From NCBI GenBank assembly GCA_973895155.1, contig OZ316899.1, positions 11,470,001 through 11,534,000 on the forward strand: 64,000 bases of DNA, given 5' to 3'. Origin of the DNA: Marsupella aquatica (taxonomy: Eukaryota > Marchantiophyta). Both the position numbers and the translations under genes were made by a program. Below the pieces are notes generated by a model. That model saw nothing but the letters and a program-made list of their open reading frames with translations. It made no database searches and had not been told where the DNA came from. This document shows positions 29,435 to 40,775 of this stretch, one piece after another (within the stretch, counting starts at the first letter, position 1; each line of letters starts with the position of its first letter).

Positions 29435-32400
29435 TGTGGTGCGTCCCATGGCTCCCTAAACCCAAGAAACCCCTCTGCACAAGCCGATTCCTGCAGGTTT
29501 TGCTCTTGGCAAGGCCGATTTCGTGGCTTAGCGGCATGGGACGCTGCTAAGTTCCTTCTACTACTATTACTATTAACATTTTATTCACTTATACTGGACA
29601 GATCCTTCATCGGGTCATGAGATACGTAGCCGGCCTATTCTAGGCCTTCCCTTGTCCTCCTCTCTTAGTTTTCCTTTAGGTATGTTTGGATTCTGCCGCC
29701 GGAATGATCCCCAACTGGCTTGGGTAAGCCACTAAGACCTCTCTCAGCTCGACACATCCAACTCTTACTACCTTGCTCACTCCCTTCTTGGTTGATGTGG
29801 GCAATCTTCAAACAGGTTAATGCGACACACAAATAACAAAATGACTCCTTCTGACTGCGTTATACCATGCACTTGCCATACAAACAGTACTTCTCATATA
29901 CAAGATCTGCGAACTAAGCCGTGAGGCCAACTCTATTCATCTCTTAGGTATGAGGAAACATGACTATACACAAGGGTCACAGTATAACTAACCGAGAGCT
30001 TCTTTAACTACTTGATCCCAGTCTTGCTGGTGCACTAAAAACTTGCTAAGGAAGAAGGCCCTGAACTCCCCGTTGCCCAGGTACTTATCTTGGCAATGGA
30101 TCCGCCTAATTCCTTGCAGCGTAAGCCTAATCTACCTAACTGTAATCTACCTATGTACAGCGAGGCAGGAGCACAAGTGTTGCTCTCACCAGTGGATCCG
30201 CAATCCCACTAAGCTAAGTGTTAGGGCCGCCTCTTGGTCCTGATCCTAATTCTAAACTTGGAGATCTGAGCCCGCCCTGCCCACTCACGCCTCCTCCCTC
30301 CACGTCTGCCCTCCTTAAAAGGAGCGGCCCTCCACCACCGTCATGGCAACGGTGTCTGGTCCTCAATGAACGCCCCCAACACTTCCTCCGTAGCCACTAC
30401 CATAGGTCCGTCCTCTGACAAATTACCTGCTCCGGACCGAGTCAACTCTCCATCTGCCTGACTGGGTCCACCCTCGGCTTCGGCCTCAGCATTGGCCACG
30501 GCCTCTGATACGGCTACGGCCTCCCCGACATGCTCTAGTGGTGGATCCGGTACCCTGGCTTCATCACCCAGTATCCTAGCCTCGGCTTTGCCATCCCCGC
30601 CTTCTAGGGCAGTCGGATCCTCTGCCGTGACCCTGCCTGAGGTTGGTGCTGGGTTTACCTCCTTGGTCACGACGGCTTGAGGAGCCGTATTACTCCCTGA
30701 CCCAAAAGGTTTCCGCTTCTTCTTCTTCCTTGGTTTGGCAGCTGGCCCCTTCCCCTTGCCACTTACCTCCGGCACCGGTGCAAGTGTCTCGGCTTGTCCT
30801 TCGGCCAGTACTACTCTTGGCAACTTGGTTGCCCCTATTGGAGTTGGACTTGAGGAAGCTAAGCACTTAAATACTGCGGCCTGTTTCTTTAGTCGCTCCG
30901 TTTGGTTGTCGGCTCGCCGCTGTAAGTTCTCCATCTTCCGCGTGCTTTCCTCCAACTCCTCCTGCAATTCATCTAGGCCCTTGCGCGCCTCCTCCTGCTC
31001 CTTCTGGGCTTCCTCCAACTCTCTTTGGGCTTCCTCAAGCTTTTTTTTTAAGGTAGCCCTCTCTTCCTGGGTTGCTCTTAGCTCCTTGTCAAGCTCCGTT
31101 ACGACCTCAAACTCCATTTTATTCATCTTGGCATAAGTTTGGTCAAGCTGGTCGTCTTTCTCACGGAGGTCGGCCTTGAAGCTGGCCGTCATAGAGCTCG
31201 TGTTGTAGCACAATGATTGCCTGATAGGATTTTCCTAACTCGGTTTCCTTCTGCTCAAGGGCTCCGTGGATATCCTCGAGCTTCCCCTTCAATGCCCTCT
31301 CCCTTCTCTGGGTTTCCGCCATGGCCCGGTTGTTGGCTGCTATGTGGGTCTCCTCTGCGTCCCTTAGCTCTCGCTTCCACTTCTCCCTCTCCTTGATCGC
31401 ATCGGCCAACTCTCCTTGGGTACGAGTTAGTTTATCCTTGATAATCTGATTATTAGACTGCGCGGTATCCAATTGCCCCTGCATGATGTTGAGCTCATGC
31501 CGCTTAATCCGTAGCTCATCTTGGGCTTTCTTGGCCGCCTTCAGGTCTTCTACCTCGGCTTCCCTTGCCCTAAGCCGACGGATGACCTCGTCCTTCTTGC
31601 TTCTCTCCAAAGCCACCGCTTCTTCTAATCGGCGCTTCTCCAACATTTCCCTCTGAAAAAAGGGTCCCTGCTCCAACTCCTCCCCAAAGATGCTGAGCGT
31701 AAGTTCCCCACACATCTCCCCATACTCCATGGCTCATTCTTTAGCATAGGCGGAGTGAGTAGAAGTCATCGGCATCATCCACCATGGCCTTTGTTCCCAA
31801 GCCGCCTTGCGGATTTCTTCTATCGTGGCTGGAGGGCTGCTTCATTTTTCTGCAAGCCGCCTGATGTCCTCTGGCCATTCTCCTCCTGGTAAATCTTTCT
31901 CCCTAGCCAGGGCTGCCTCTTCTTCCTCCCTGAGTCGTTCCTGAAATTCCTGTGCCGTCTATTTTATGCCGTCAAAGCTCGGGGGAGCGACATCTGGTGT
32001 GGGAGACTCAGGGCTGCTGTGTTGGGTCGGGTCCCCTCGAACTACTCTTGGAAGCATGGGGTTGAACCTGCCACAGGTCCTTATTCCTGGAACATGATGG
32101 TCCAACCCGTAGCCAGAGTCATCATTGTCGTAGCCTTCTACCACCTCCTCCTCGGCTTGGACTACCGGCTCCCCCCCGCTGCTGTCCTGGTCTTGCCGTG
32201 AACACGGCCGCACAGATCACGGGTCCTGGTTCCTCCGGCTTCCACGGTGAACTCTTCCTTTCCCTGTCGCGACCAGGGGCTTCGGGCTGCTTTTCCTCGG
32301 CTTCGGGACTTGAAGCTCCTACATACATTCGGACTCCCGTCTCGGTTCCGGCCTCCTTCTCTCCTTGACCCCGGTAAAGGGGTTTTCCCTAGTAAGTTGG

Positions 32401-32548
32401 CTAAGGCCGACTTTGGGAGCAGTATTTTGTACCGGTCCCGTTGCCTTTGCCGTTCTCCTTTCCTTCTCCAGCAATTTCAGCAGATTCTGCATGCCTGGTT
32501 GTTGCATCGGCAAGTCCTCCTTCCTCGGCCTAAACACCTGCTCGATAT
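29435..32548 (-). repeat. 3' LTR of element B (first part deleted)
   Basis: This is a direct repeat of 42651-45778, starting TGTGGTGCGTCCC at its inner-end side. Both copies carry ORFX and the AGTTTTTAGTGCACC core. At about 32548 similarity stops and integrase sequence begins, so about 0.55 kb of LTR start plus the end of pol was lost in one deletion. Confidence 0.85.
30341..32537 (-). pseudogene. ORFX in the 3' LTR of element B
   Basis: The N-terminal conserved domain is gone through the deletion at 32548. What remains starts in the linker (LPMQQPGMQNLLKLLEKERR), passes a region with DNDDSGYGLDHHVPGIRTCG and enters a long coiled coil (31730-31161, ALERSKKDEVIRRLRAREAE). It shifts frame at about 31190 and continues (KKLEEAQRELEEAQKEQEE) into a Lys-rich block (KPRKKKKRKP) and an acidic end at 30341. 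Coiled-coil composition dominates over about 400 residues. Confidence 0.75.
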
Positions 32549-34112
32549 TTCTGGGTATATTTCTCCAGTAATGTTGGCCAATTGCACGGAGCCATTGGAG
32601 AACTTCATGTTTACCCTGAAGGGTCCTAACCAGCGAGTGTAAAGTTTACCTGGGAACCTACTATACCTACTATCATAAAGTAATACAAGATCTCCTGTGT
32701 GGATACTAATTGGTTTCAATCTTTTATCATACTGCTGCTTCATGGTATTCTGTCTATATTCTACTCTCTCGGCGGAAATCATTCTTGCTTCTTCTAAAGC
32801 TTCTAATCTATATTCTTGCTCCTTTAGGCTTTCCTCCTCAGAGACTCTTTCCTCAATTGTAATTTGAAATGTAGGTATCTCAAGTTGCATGGGTACCAGA
32901 GCTTCCTGCCCAAAGGTTAAGAAAAATGGTGTATGACCGGTAGTGGATTTATAGGCTAAATTGTAAGCAAAAATAGCAGCAAACAATTTATCATCCCAAT
33001 CAACTTTTTTCTGAGCTACAGTCTTGTTTAATATTTTTCCTATAATCCCATTGGCTCGTTCTGTCAACCCATTTGCCTTTGGGTGGTAAGGAGTAGTTGG
33101 TCTATGTCTAACTAAATATTGCTCATTTAAACAACTAATTATATCATTCAAAAAATGGGTTCCTCTATCACTAACTAATTCTAGGGGTGCTCCATACCTG
33201 GTGAAGATCTGCTCATACATGAATCGAGCCGTAGTAATTGCATCATCCTTCGTCGTTGGCCTGGCCTCTACCCACTTAGTTGCATAATCCGTGGCCAGGA
33301 TTATGTACTTGTTTCTCCGAGGATGGGTCAATGGTTTCAGAGGTCCCATGAAATCAAGATCCCACTTCTCGAATGGTGCCAGAGGTAGAATAGGGTGCAG
33401 AGGATGCCTTGTGGATGCCCTTGGTCCTCCCGCTCGTTGACAAGGATTGCATTGTTTGATAAACTGATAGACATCTTTGTGCAAGGTGGGCCACCAGTAA
33501 CCGACATTTAATATCTTTCTAGACGTGGTTACTGGAGAAAAATGTCCGCCAGCCTCCTCCCCATGCATAGCTCGTAAGACTCGTTTTACCTCTCCCTTCT
33601 CCAAACACCTTTGAATCGTGTCGCTGATTCCATACCTGTGTAGCACACCCTTAATGTACTGATACTGTCTGACCTTCCGCAGAAAGACTACGGCTTGTTC
33701 TCGGGTTAGCCCTGGCTGTAATCTGGAAGTGCTGAGAAATTGCAAAATCTCAGGGTACCATGTATCAGCTATTTCCACAACGAATAGCTCTTCGTTGGGA
33801 AATTGGTCATCAATGCAATCTGTGGCAGGTTCACCTGTGATCCTTGCAAAGAAGTCGGCATTGGCGTGTAGCTTTCCCGACTTGATTTTTAGCTCATAGT
33901 CAAATTCCTGTAATAACAAAATCCATCTTGCTACCCTGCCTGTAAGGTCCAACTTATTTACTAGGTACTTCAAACTTTCATGATCAGTATGAAAGATTAC
34001 TTTGTACCCTAGCAAATAATGCCAAAACTTTTTACATGAATAAATGACTCCTAAAGCTTCTCTTTCTATGGTGGAGTAGTTTCGTTTGGCATTGGCAAGC
34101 TGGCGGCTTGCA
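32549..34112 (-). pseudogene. pol: RNase H (end) and integrase of element B
   Basis: The frame picks up the RNase H region (VIFHTDHESLKYLV) and then the integrase H2C2 finger (HGEEAGGHFS..CNPCQRAGG). The core has all three acidic positions: Asp in ILATDYATKW, Asp in LVSDRGTHF and Glu in LTERANGI. The C-terminal domain has LVLLYDSRYSRFPG and WLGPFRV. After TGEIYPE the natural end is lost and the frame runs into LTR sequence. A missing T in a TTT run near 34112 separates it from the RNase H start. It is closely related to E1 integrase, but with the catalytic Asp intact. Confidence 0.88.
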
Positions 34113-35520
34113 AATATATGGGATGGTCCCTTCCTTTCTCATCTAACTGACTTAGTACTAAGCCGATACAGAAGCCTGAGACATCTACGAAGACATGAAA
34201 ATCCTTGTTCCAGTCTGGTGCTATCATGACTGGGGCCTCCACTAACTTTTGCTTTAATTCCACCATAGCTGTTACTCTTTCTGTTGTGGGTTCAAAGTCT
34301 GCGCCTGCCTTGAGCATGTTGGTTAATGGTAAAGCTAGCTTGGGAAAATCCTTGATGAACCGGCGGTAATACCCAATGCACCCCAAGAAGGATCTCACAT
34401 CCTTTATGTTCTTAGGTTGCATGATATCAAGCCATACTGCTAGCTTACCCTTGTCAATCTCAATGCCCTTCTTCGATACTTTGTGCCCTAGCAGCATACC
34501 CTCTATTACTCCAAAGAAACCTTTATCTGGGTGTAACTTGAGACCTACCTCTCTGCATCTCATGAAGGTCTTCCTTAGATATTTAGCATGTTTCGATGTT
34601 TTCCCAAATACTGCAAAGTCATCAATGAAGATTTCCATGAACTTTCTCAAGTAGTCATGGAAAATGTTCACCATTAATCATTGGAACATAGCTGGTGCAT
34701 TACAGAGTCCAAACGGCATACGATTGAAGACATAGATCGCCCATTCTGTGATGAAGGCCGTCTTGATTTGGTCCTCCTGCCTAATCCTGATTTGGTTATA
34801 ACCCGAGTACCCATCCATGAATGAGTATAATTCATGACTGGCTACCATGTCTGGTACCATATCAGTAAAGGGTAAAGGAAAATGGTCCTTTAACATAGCC
34901 TCATTCAACTTCCTGTAATCCTGACAAACCCGGATCTTGGGTTTACCATCGGGTCCAGCTTTCTTGGGAACTATCACAATTAGAGACACCCAGTCTGAAT
35001 GCAGGACTGGAGTGATGAATCCGGCTTCCACTAGTTTGTCGATTTCAGTTTTGACCATCAGGGAATACTTAGGGTTCATCCTTTGAATTGGTTGTCGAAA
35101 TGATTTGGCCCCTAACATGAGATCAATTCGGTGTTCTCTTAATTTTGGGTCTACTCCTTTCAGGTCTTGGTGACTCCATGCGAACACATCCTGAAATTCA
35201 ATCAGTAATTCATTGATTTCTTTCTCAAGCTCAGGTGCTAGGTCCCGTCCCAAGTTCAGTTCCCTTCCTTCTCCTAAGTCGAGCTTTCGGTATTGCCGTG
35301 CTTGGATCATATTAATCTGCTTCTTCAAGTTTGGGTCCAATTCGGCCTCTAGCCTCTCTAGTCTCATACCTCCATAAACTGGAATCTCGGCCGTACTAGT
35401 CGAGTCGGTTTCTCCCTGGTTATCCGTAGAGTGTCCCCTTGCCGGACTATTTGGTTTTGAAATGGTGGTTGGCTTCCCTTCCGGCCTCGGCTCTGGCTTG
35501 TTTCTGTGTATCTCATCCAT
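34113..35520 (-). pseudogene. pol: Reverse transcriptase and RNase H start of element B
   Basis: The N-terminal linker (MDEIHRNKPEPRPEG) leads to RT: ELEKEINELLIEFQDVFAWS, VSLIVIVPKKAGPDGKPKIR, SGYNQIRI, MPFGLCNAPAMFQ. An in-frame TGA lies between 34678 and 34675, where relatives have Arg. Then follow FIDDFAVFG (catalytic Asp pair) and DVRSFLGCIGYYRRFIKDFP. RNase H starts with FVDVSGFCIGLVLSQLDE. The TGA fits CGA to TGA by cytosine deamination. Confidence 0.88.
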
Positions 35521-35529
35521 TCCTGCCTC

Positions 35530-36401
35530 CTAAGGGTCAGGTCGCTGTGCTCTTCCGGCTTCTAATAGGGCCTCAATTTGTTCTGCCCTCGTAATCGGCT
35601 TGTATGCCAATTCCTTAGTATTTAATTTATTGCCGATGATAGACTGCGTTGTGGATCCTGCCGGCTCTACCACAACGCTTGAGGAAAATCCACTGGCTCG
35701 GGTGTAGCTCCCCACTTAGCCGTTTCATCCAACTGGTCCACTTTTTGTGCTTCCTCCAAAATTGAAGCTAAAAAGGTGGACTCTGTGGCAAAGCAGTCCT
35801 CGGTTTCGTCTTCACATTCCTCCAAGTCACTCTCCTTAGGTTCTTGCCATAGTCCGTTGGGGGATACTTCTGGTCCAAAGATACTTTCTTCGGTCAGGTT
35901 AGTGAGGCATTCTAGCCAACGTACCTCATCTGCTGACTCCAGTCCACAATCATACCCGTCTACCTCCCTGATGCTTCTCCTACGGTCATCCTTGGTGTCC
36001 CAAGATACCATGATAGCGGGGGTTCCACGAGTGAACTCCTTCTTCCCCCAATCTTCTATTACCTTGGCTAGATACAGCCATGGCCTGCCAATCAATAGCC
36101 GAAATGACGTAGGGTTTACCGGCTTCATTACTACATAGTTAATGCTAAAGAAGATCCCTCCTATCTCAGTCTTGATGCCGGTTAACACTCCCGTGGGAAT
36201 GACCTGATACCCATTGGCCATGTTCAACACTCTGCCAGTCATCTTCGGCATTAGTCCCCATCCTTTTGCTGTTGAATCAATCATAATACATACCCCTGAT
36301 CCTCCATCGATGGGTACCCTTAGTAATATTTCTCCTTGAATCATTAATGGTAATGCTGGGCCTCCTTGATCTTCTTCTATCATCAGCACGTCGAATCTGG
36401 T
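35530..36401 (-). pseudogene. pol: Aspartic protease and PR-RT linker of element B
   Basis: The retropepsin-like domain reads LLRVPIDGGSGVCIMIDSTA with GRPWLY later, near-identical in layout to element A (VPIDGGSGVNIM). An acidic linker follows (ESDLEECEDETEDCFATEST). A frameshift near 35690 and a stop at 35530-35532 separate it from RT. Its start is cut at 36401 by the solo LTR (36402-38868); the upstream part of the same frame is at 38869. Confidence 0.8.
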
Positions 36402-37052
36402 TGTCACGCGATTGACATGGGTCTTAACACCAAAAACGTCACTATGGGTGCCAAAACCATCTCCTTGTACCTGAGGATCACGAAGGGATGTTGTGAATGC
36501 CGATAAACACCAGTTTATGCCCTTAACACCAGACTATCATAGCAAGACTCTATCACACATCACCCAAGCTCAATCCCAAGGAACCAAGGTTGGGGATCAG
36601 ATCTGCGCTCATGATAGTTCTGGTGAGAAGGGGTCTTCATATCGGGCCCGTACACACAGGGCCTAGCACTACGGTGCGCAATAGGTCTATACATATGCTT
36701 ACTGTCATAGGTATGTTTCTATTCTGCCGCCGGAATGTACCCATAAACCAGTGACTCCTGACTGATTCCCGGCTTAGGGACTTCTAAGCCATTGCCCCAC
36801 CACTCTGCCATTCCACTCTCAACAATCAGAGCTATGACAGTCCTCACCCAGCCCGCTTCAATGCACCCGGTACACCTCTCAGTGGCGCTGCTAGTTCCAT
36901 CATACACTCAGATTGCCTCACACACACACACATCCATGAGAGAAATGAGGCCTGAGAGGAAAACTCAATTAGATTCAAAGATGTGCACAATAGTTCACTG
37001 AGAACACTTGATCCGAATACTAGGGCCGAAGGCTGTCTCCTCCAGATTGTGA

Positions 37053-37115
37053 CGTGCTTGCCCTGCAAGCCCCGTGCTTGCCCTGCAAGCCCCGTGCTTG
37101 CCATGCAAGCTCAAT
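37053..37115 (-). repeat. 21-bp tandem repeat, 3 units, in the solo LTR
   Basis: Three successive units of CGTGCTTGCCCTGCAAGCCCC lie here, the third with small changes. A related single copy is at about 37352 (CATGCTTGCCCTGCAAGC) and near 7230 in element A's LTR (CACTTGCCCAGCAAGC). Confidence 0.75.
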
Positions 37116-37821
37116 CCTGAACCTGAGCCCGGCTCACTCCAGATTGCGACGGCAGATTGGACTCGAACCAATCCCGTACTTGCCTTGCAAACTCAATCCT
37201 GAACTCAACCTCCTTCACTGCACTTCATTCTTGGGGGCACATACAGATCTCACACCTCCAATTCAGAACGTCAAGTTACGCATGCATAGTTGACTCGACT
37301 TCAAAGCTGGTACCAGGCCTAACGGCGATCTACCCCAGACTGCAATGAGGCCCGGCCTCATGCTTGCCCTGCAAGCTCAGCTCTGGCCATAGATCCCTTA
37401 GTGCTCTCCACCAGACAAAGGCCGGGACTCCCCATGGATCACGTAGCCTTGCCAGACTGAACTGTAAATGCTCCTCCTGCTGCCCCTTAATCAGTACCTC
37501 AGCCTCCCTAATGTGCCCACCGCAAATCGAATTGAAATCCTCCCCACAGTTTACAATCACCAATACATCACCTATCACCAAGGCTCTGTATCGGGGGAAA
37601 AGAACCCAGTTGTGCTGCCCACTAGAAAGAGCCACAATCCAGCTCGCAAACCTAGCAACCCGTTGCTGTGAAGCTTGGCTGATTACTCCCTGAGTAATAG
37701 CACAACCAAGCTCTCCCCAACACGCAGCGTCCAAGTCCAGCCTTGCTTGCACAGAGCTCCTCCCCGCTGCTCAGTCTAAGTGAGATCACACAACTGAAGT
37801 CCCCCCCCCCTTGCCTCTACC

Positions 37822-37840
37822 GGGGGCTGCTCTATATACT
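37822..37840 (-). promoter_or_regulatory. TATA-like core of the solo LTR at 36402
   Basis: AGTATATAGAGCAGCCCCC on the minus strand is followed by GGTAGAGGCAAGG. It matches LTR C (TTAGTATTTAGTGCACC..GGTAGAGGCAAGG) and is the best TATA box of the set. Confidence 0.6.
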
Positions 37841-38338
37841 CTCATACTGAGCCCAAATGGGTGGATACTACGCTGCTGGAGCCCCATCCCAGCCCTAACA
37901 GAGCCGCCACTATCTCTAACTACTGAACCCTAACTCGCAACTTTATTTCTATCTCGAATTGGCTATGTACTTCGGATTCGGCCCTCCTCCATAGTTTTCA
38001 CGAGCTTGCGCCTCCTCTCCCGATTTCTCTATTTAACCATTTTCTGCGTGGATAGCAGCGTTGGAAGCGGCTTGAGCTCCTCTTTCCAACGAGGTCAATT
38101 ATAGCCGATTTGGTCAAATACACAGAGAGTTATGCCCCCGCAACCGAGAGGGGGTACTCACTGCTGCGCTAACCCGAGTTACATAGCTAACCCGAATTTG
38201 GCTAACCTAGCTATCCTATCTAACCCGAGTAGAGCTAACCCGTGGTCTCAGGTTAGGCCGCTACCCGCTATCCGCTATCCGCTAACCTAGCCTAAGCTGA
38301 GCCCGAATCCGAGCTTACCTATGCTAACCTGAGGCCGC

Positions 38339-38514
38339 GCTGACCTGAGCTAAGCTGAAGCCGTGTTGACCTGAGCTAAGCTGAAGCCGTGCTGACCTGA
38401 GCTAAGCTGAAGCCGTTCTTACTTGAGCTAAGCTGAAGCCGTGCTTACCTAAGCTAAGCTGAAGCCGTGCTGACCTGAGCTAAGCTGAAGCCGTGCTCAC
38501 ATAAGCTAAGCCGT
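38339..38514 (-). repeat. 26-bp tandem repeat array in the U3 end of the solo LTR
   Basis: Units of GCTGACCTGAGCTAAGCTGAAGCCGT (given in plus, in two parts: GCTGACCTGAGCT and AAGCTGAAGCCGT) repeat about six times with one or two changes each, plus a partial unit. The array lies 350-530 bases inside the LTR start, the place of enhancer repeats in many U3 regions. Confidence 0.75.
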
Positions 38515-38868
38515 GGTTAACCCGAAACTGAAGCCGAATCCGTTAATTCCGGTCACAAGTTAACCCGTCACACTAATCAGGCCGTATCTTTCTTAATACA
38601 CCTCCGTTTCTCGAGTGTTTTATATTGATTTTACTCGCCTTGACCAGATCTTTCCAATGCTCTTTACAGATCCGGATTTGGTGACATATTGAAAGAGATA
38701 TGGTCGTCGACCACCCGCGACATAGCTTTTATTTCCCTACTCTTAACGCCATGATTGCCCTTATTCTTGCCATCTTGCTAATTGTTATGCAATATCAATA
38801 GCTACTCCTTGCGTACAGCAACCTACTTAATCAGATTACAAAATAAGGACCACGTCATTGGCGTCACA

Positions 38869-40775
38869 CTGGTTGCTACCTTGGGTAATCTTGGCTTGCC
38901 GAGAATGGCCTTCCTTAACTGCTTCCGGAAGTACGGGCTATTTTTCAATAGTTGACCTACTGTTGCCGAGACTCTAGATTCTAGTACATCTTTAGCCAAG
39001 TCATAGGGGACTATCGGCTTCTCTTTTGCCGGTGTCTCTATATTGGCTTCGGCCTGTTTTTTCACGCTAGTTTCCACAGCCCTTGGATCCTCCGCAGCAA
39101 ACAACGCTTTTGCTCGTTTCACATCTTTGGCTATGGCTTTGGTATTCTCCAGGGTTTCCAATTCTCGCAGTTGTTCCTTAACACTAGCCGTAATAGAGGG
39201 GTAAAACAACTTAGGGTGGTCTCGATTGAAGTCGTTGTCCTGTGAAGGATTGGGCTCATTGGTGGGCTCATGGCTTACCTGTGTTGTCGGCGCCCTTCCT
39301 TCTCCTTCCATGGATGTTGACGAAGAGTCGATCTTTTCTTCTTTAACCTTCCCTTTATTTTTGGCCAGCCCATCCCACCTTCCCTTCCTTCTGGTGGATC
39401 GAGTAGAGACCCGGTAGCAATCATGATCCAAATCCTCTTCTGAAAATGTTGATAGAGCCTCGGCCTCATCATCAGATGGTCCAAACTCTGCCTCGACATC
39501 CACTTGCCATCCGAGTTTGATGTGGTTGATTTGAACTCCTCCTGGGGTAGTACCCGACGGCAAGACCTTGACCGGCAAGAGCTTATGATTTGCGGCAAGT
39601 CCTGCCAACCAAGTAGGACATTGTCCTAGCATGTGACCCTCCTGTCGGCATCCCATACATAGCTGAGCTGGTTGTCCATCACCTTGTTTGCGTGCATTCG
39701 GGCATTCTCTAGCAAAATGGCCAGGTTGACCACAATTATAGCATGCCGCAAATCTTTGCACATTCAGCCTAGGAGGTATTGACAGATTCTGAATGATCCG
39801 AGGATACATTTCTCCCGGATTGTTCCTTAATCCTGACCAGAGAGATGCAGGTTGGTTGGATAGGTCTCGTGCTCAAGTCTCACTGATGCCAAAAACACTA
39901 TCAGCGGCATCCCCTAGAAAGTACTCTACTTCTCCCTAACATGGTCTGACCTCAGCCACATGCCAAACATGACTAGAATTAAGTTTAGGACATGCGTCTT
40001 TATGGTGTCCGGTTTTATAACATAAGGCACACCATACAGAGCTATCCTCAAGTACTACTTTCTTCTTTGGCATCCTCGAGTACTACTTTCTTCTTTGGCT
40101 TTACCTCTGCTATTATAGCCTTAAGCTGCTCGGTAAGAGCTACGATGTTATCTGGTGTTTTAGCTTCTAGCTTGACTTTCAACTTCCCCCTCCTTCTACC
40201 CTTCTATTTCTGAGATTTTTCTTCTTCAGAACTAGAAGATGACTCACTCTTGCTACTTCCACTATCCGAGCTTGAGTTATCACTTCTTGACTTCTTAGAA
40301 TGTTTCTTTTTCTTATCTTTTTTCTTATGGGGTGATCCTTCCTCCGATGAGGAACTCTCAGACTTGAGCTGTTTCTTCCATCTTGTGATGTCTGCATTAA
40401 TGTACAATTGAATATCTCTAATTGCCTTGGCTAAAGTCTCTGGGTTCTCCTTCCTAATTGCAAAACTCATCTTCTGTGGCAAAGCATTCACCAACCATTG
40501 AAGTTGCATACCTTTAGATGCATTGGTCTTTGTACGTCTTACTAGCTTTTGGAAGCGTTGCAAGAACTTTCTAAAGGATTTGTTCTCCTTGAACCAAAGT
40601 CGTCCCAACTTCAGCACTGCTAGCTCTAAGGTTCCAATGGGTCGAAACTCCTTTACAAATAGTGATTTGAAGGTATGCCAGATGGCTTGATCTTCCACAT
40701 CCAATGCTCTGTACCAGGGCCTAGCCTCACCCTTGAACAGGCCGGGAAGAATCTGCATCTTCTTTGAAGTTTGTT
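38869..40775 (-). pseudogene. gag: gag C-terminal half of element B (capsid end, nucleocapsid, linker)
   Basis: The capsid end reads MQILPGLFKGEARPWYRALD and KSLFVKEFRPIG (40775 down to about 40204). It is followed by Ser-rich and Lys-rich tracts. Three CCHC knuckles then come: CALCYKTGHHKDAC near 40020, CYNCGQPGHFAREC and CMGCRQEGHMLGQC. The linker to protease follows (DVLESRVSATVGQLLKNSPY). Several stops and shifts lie between 39850 and 40204, including a ~29-bp tandem duplication at 40046-40100. The upstream part is cut by a LINE fragment. Confidence 0.8.

Larger units (their letters stand above)
36402..38868 (-). repeat. Solo LTR in the protease gene, 2.47 kb, TSD ctggt, without ORFX
   Basis: On the minus strand it begins TGTGACGCCAATGACG (38868) and ends GCGTGACA (36402). 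It is flanked by ctggt at 36397-36401 and 38869-38873. Its ends match those of solo LTR D and its core promoter block is shared, but no ORFX is present. It is a shorter LTR of the same lineage. It contains a 21-bp and a 26-bp tandem array and a C10 run at 37801. Confidence 0.9.

Noticed and set aside
37053-37115. Three regular repeats, considered as CRISPR-like
   Set aside because: Units are directly adjacent without spacers and the sequence is clearly plant LTR DNA.
37801-37810. C10 homopolymer considered as a functional element
   Set aside because: It follows the conserved GGTAGAGGCAAGG block where relatives have shorter runs of the same base; length variation or read error is enough to explain it.
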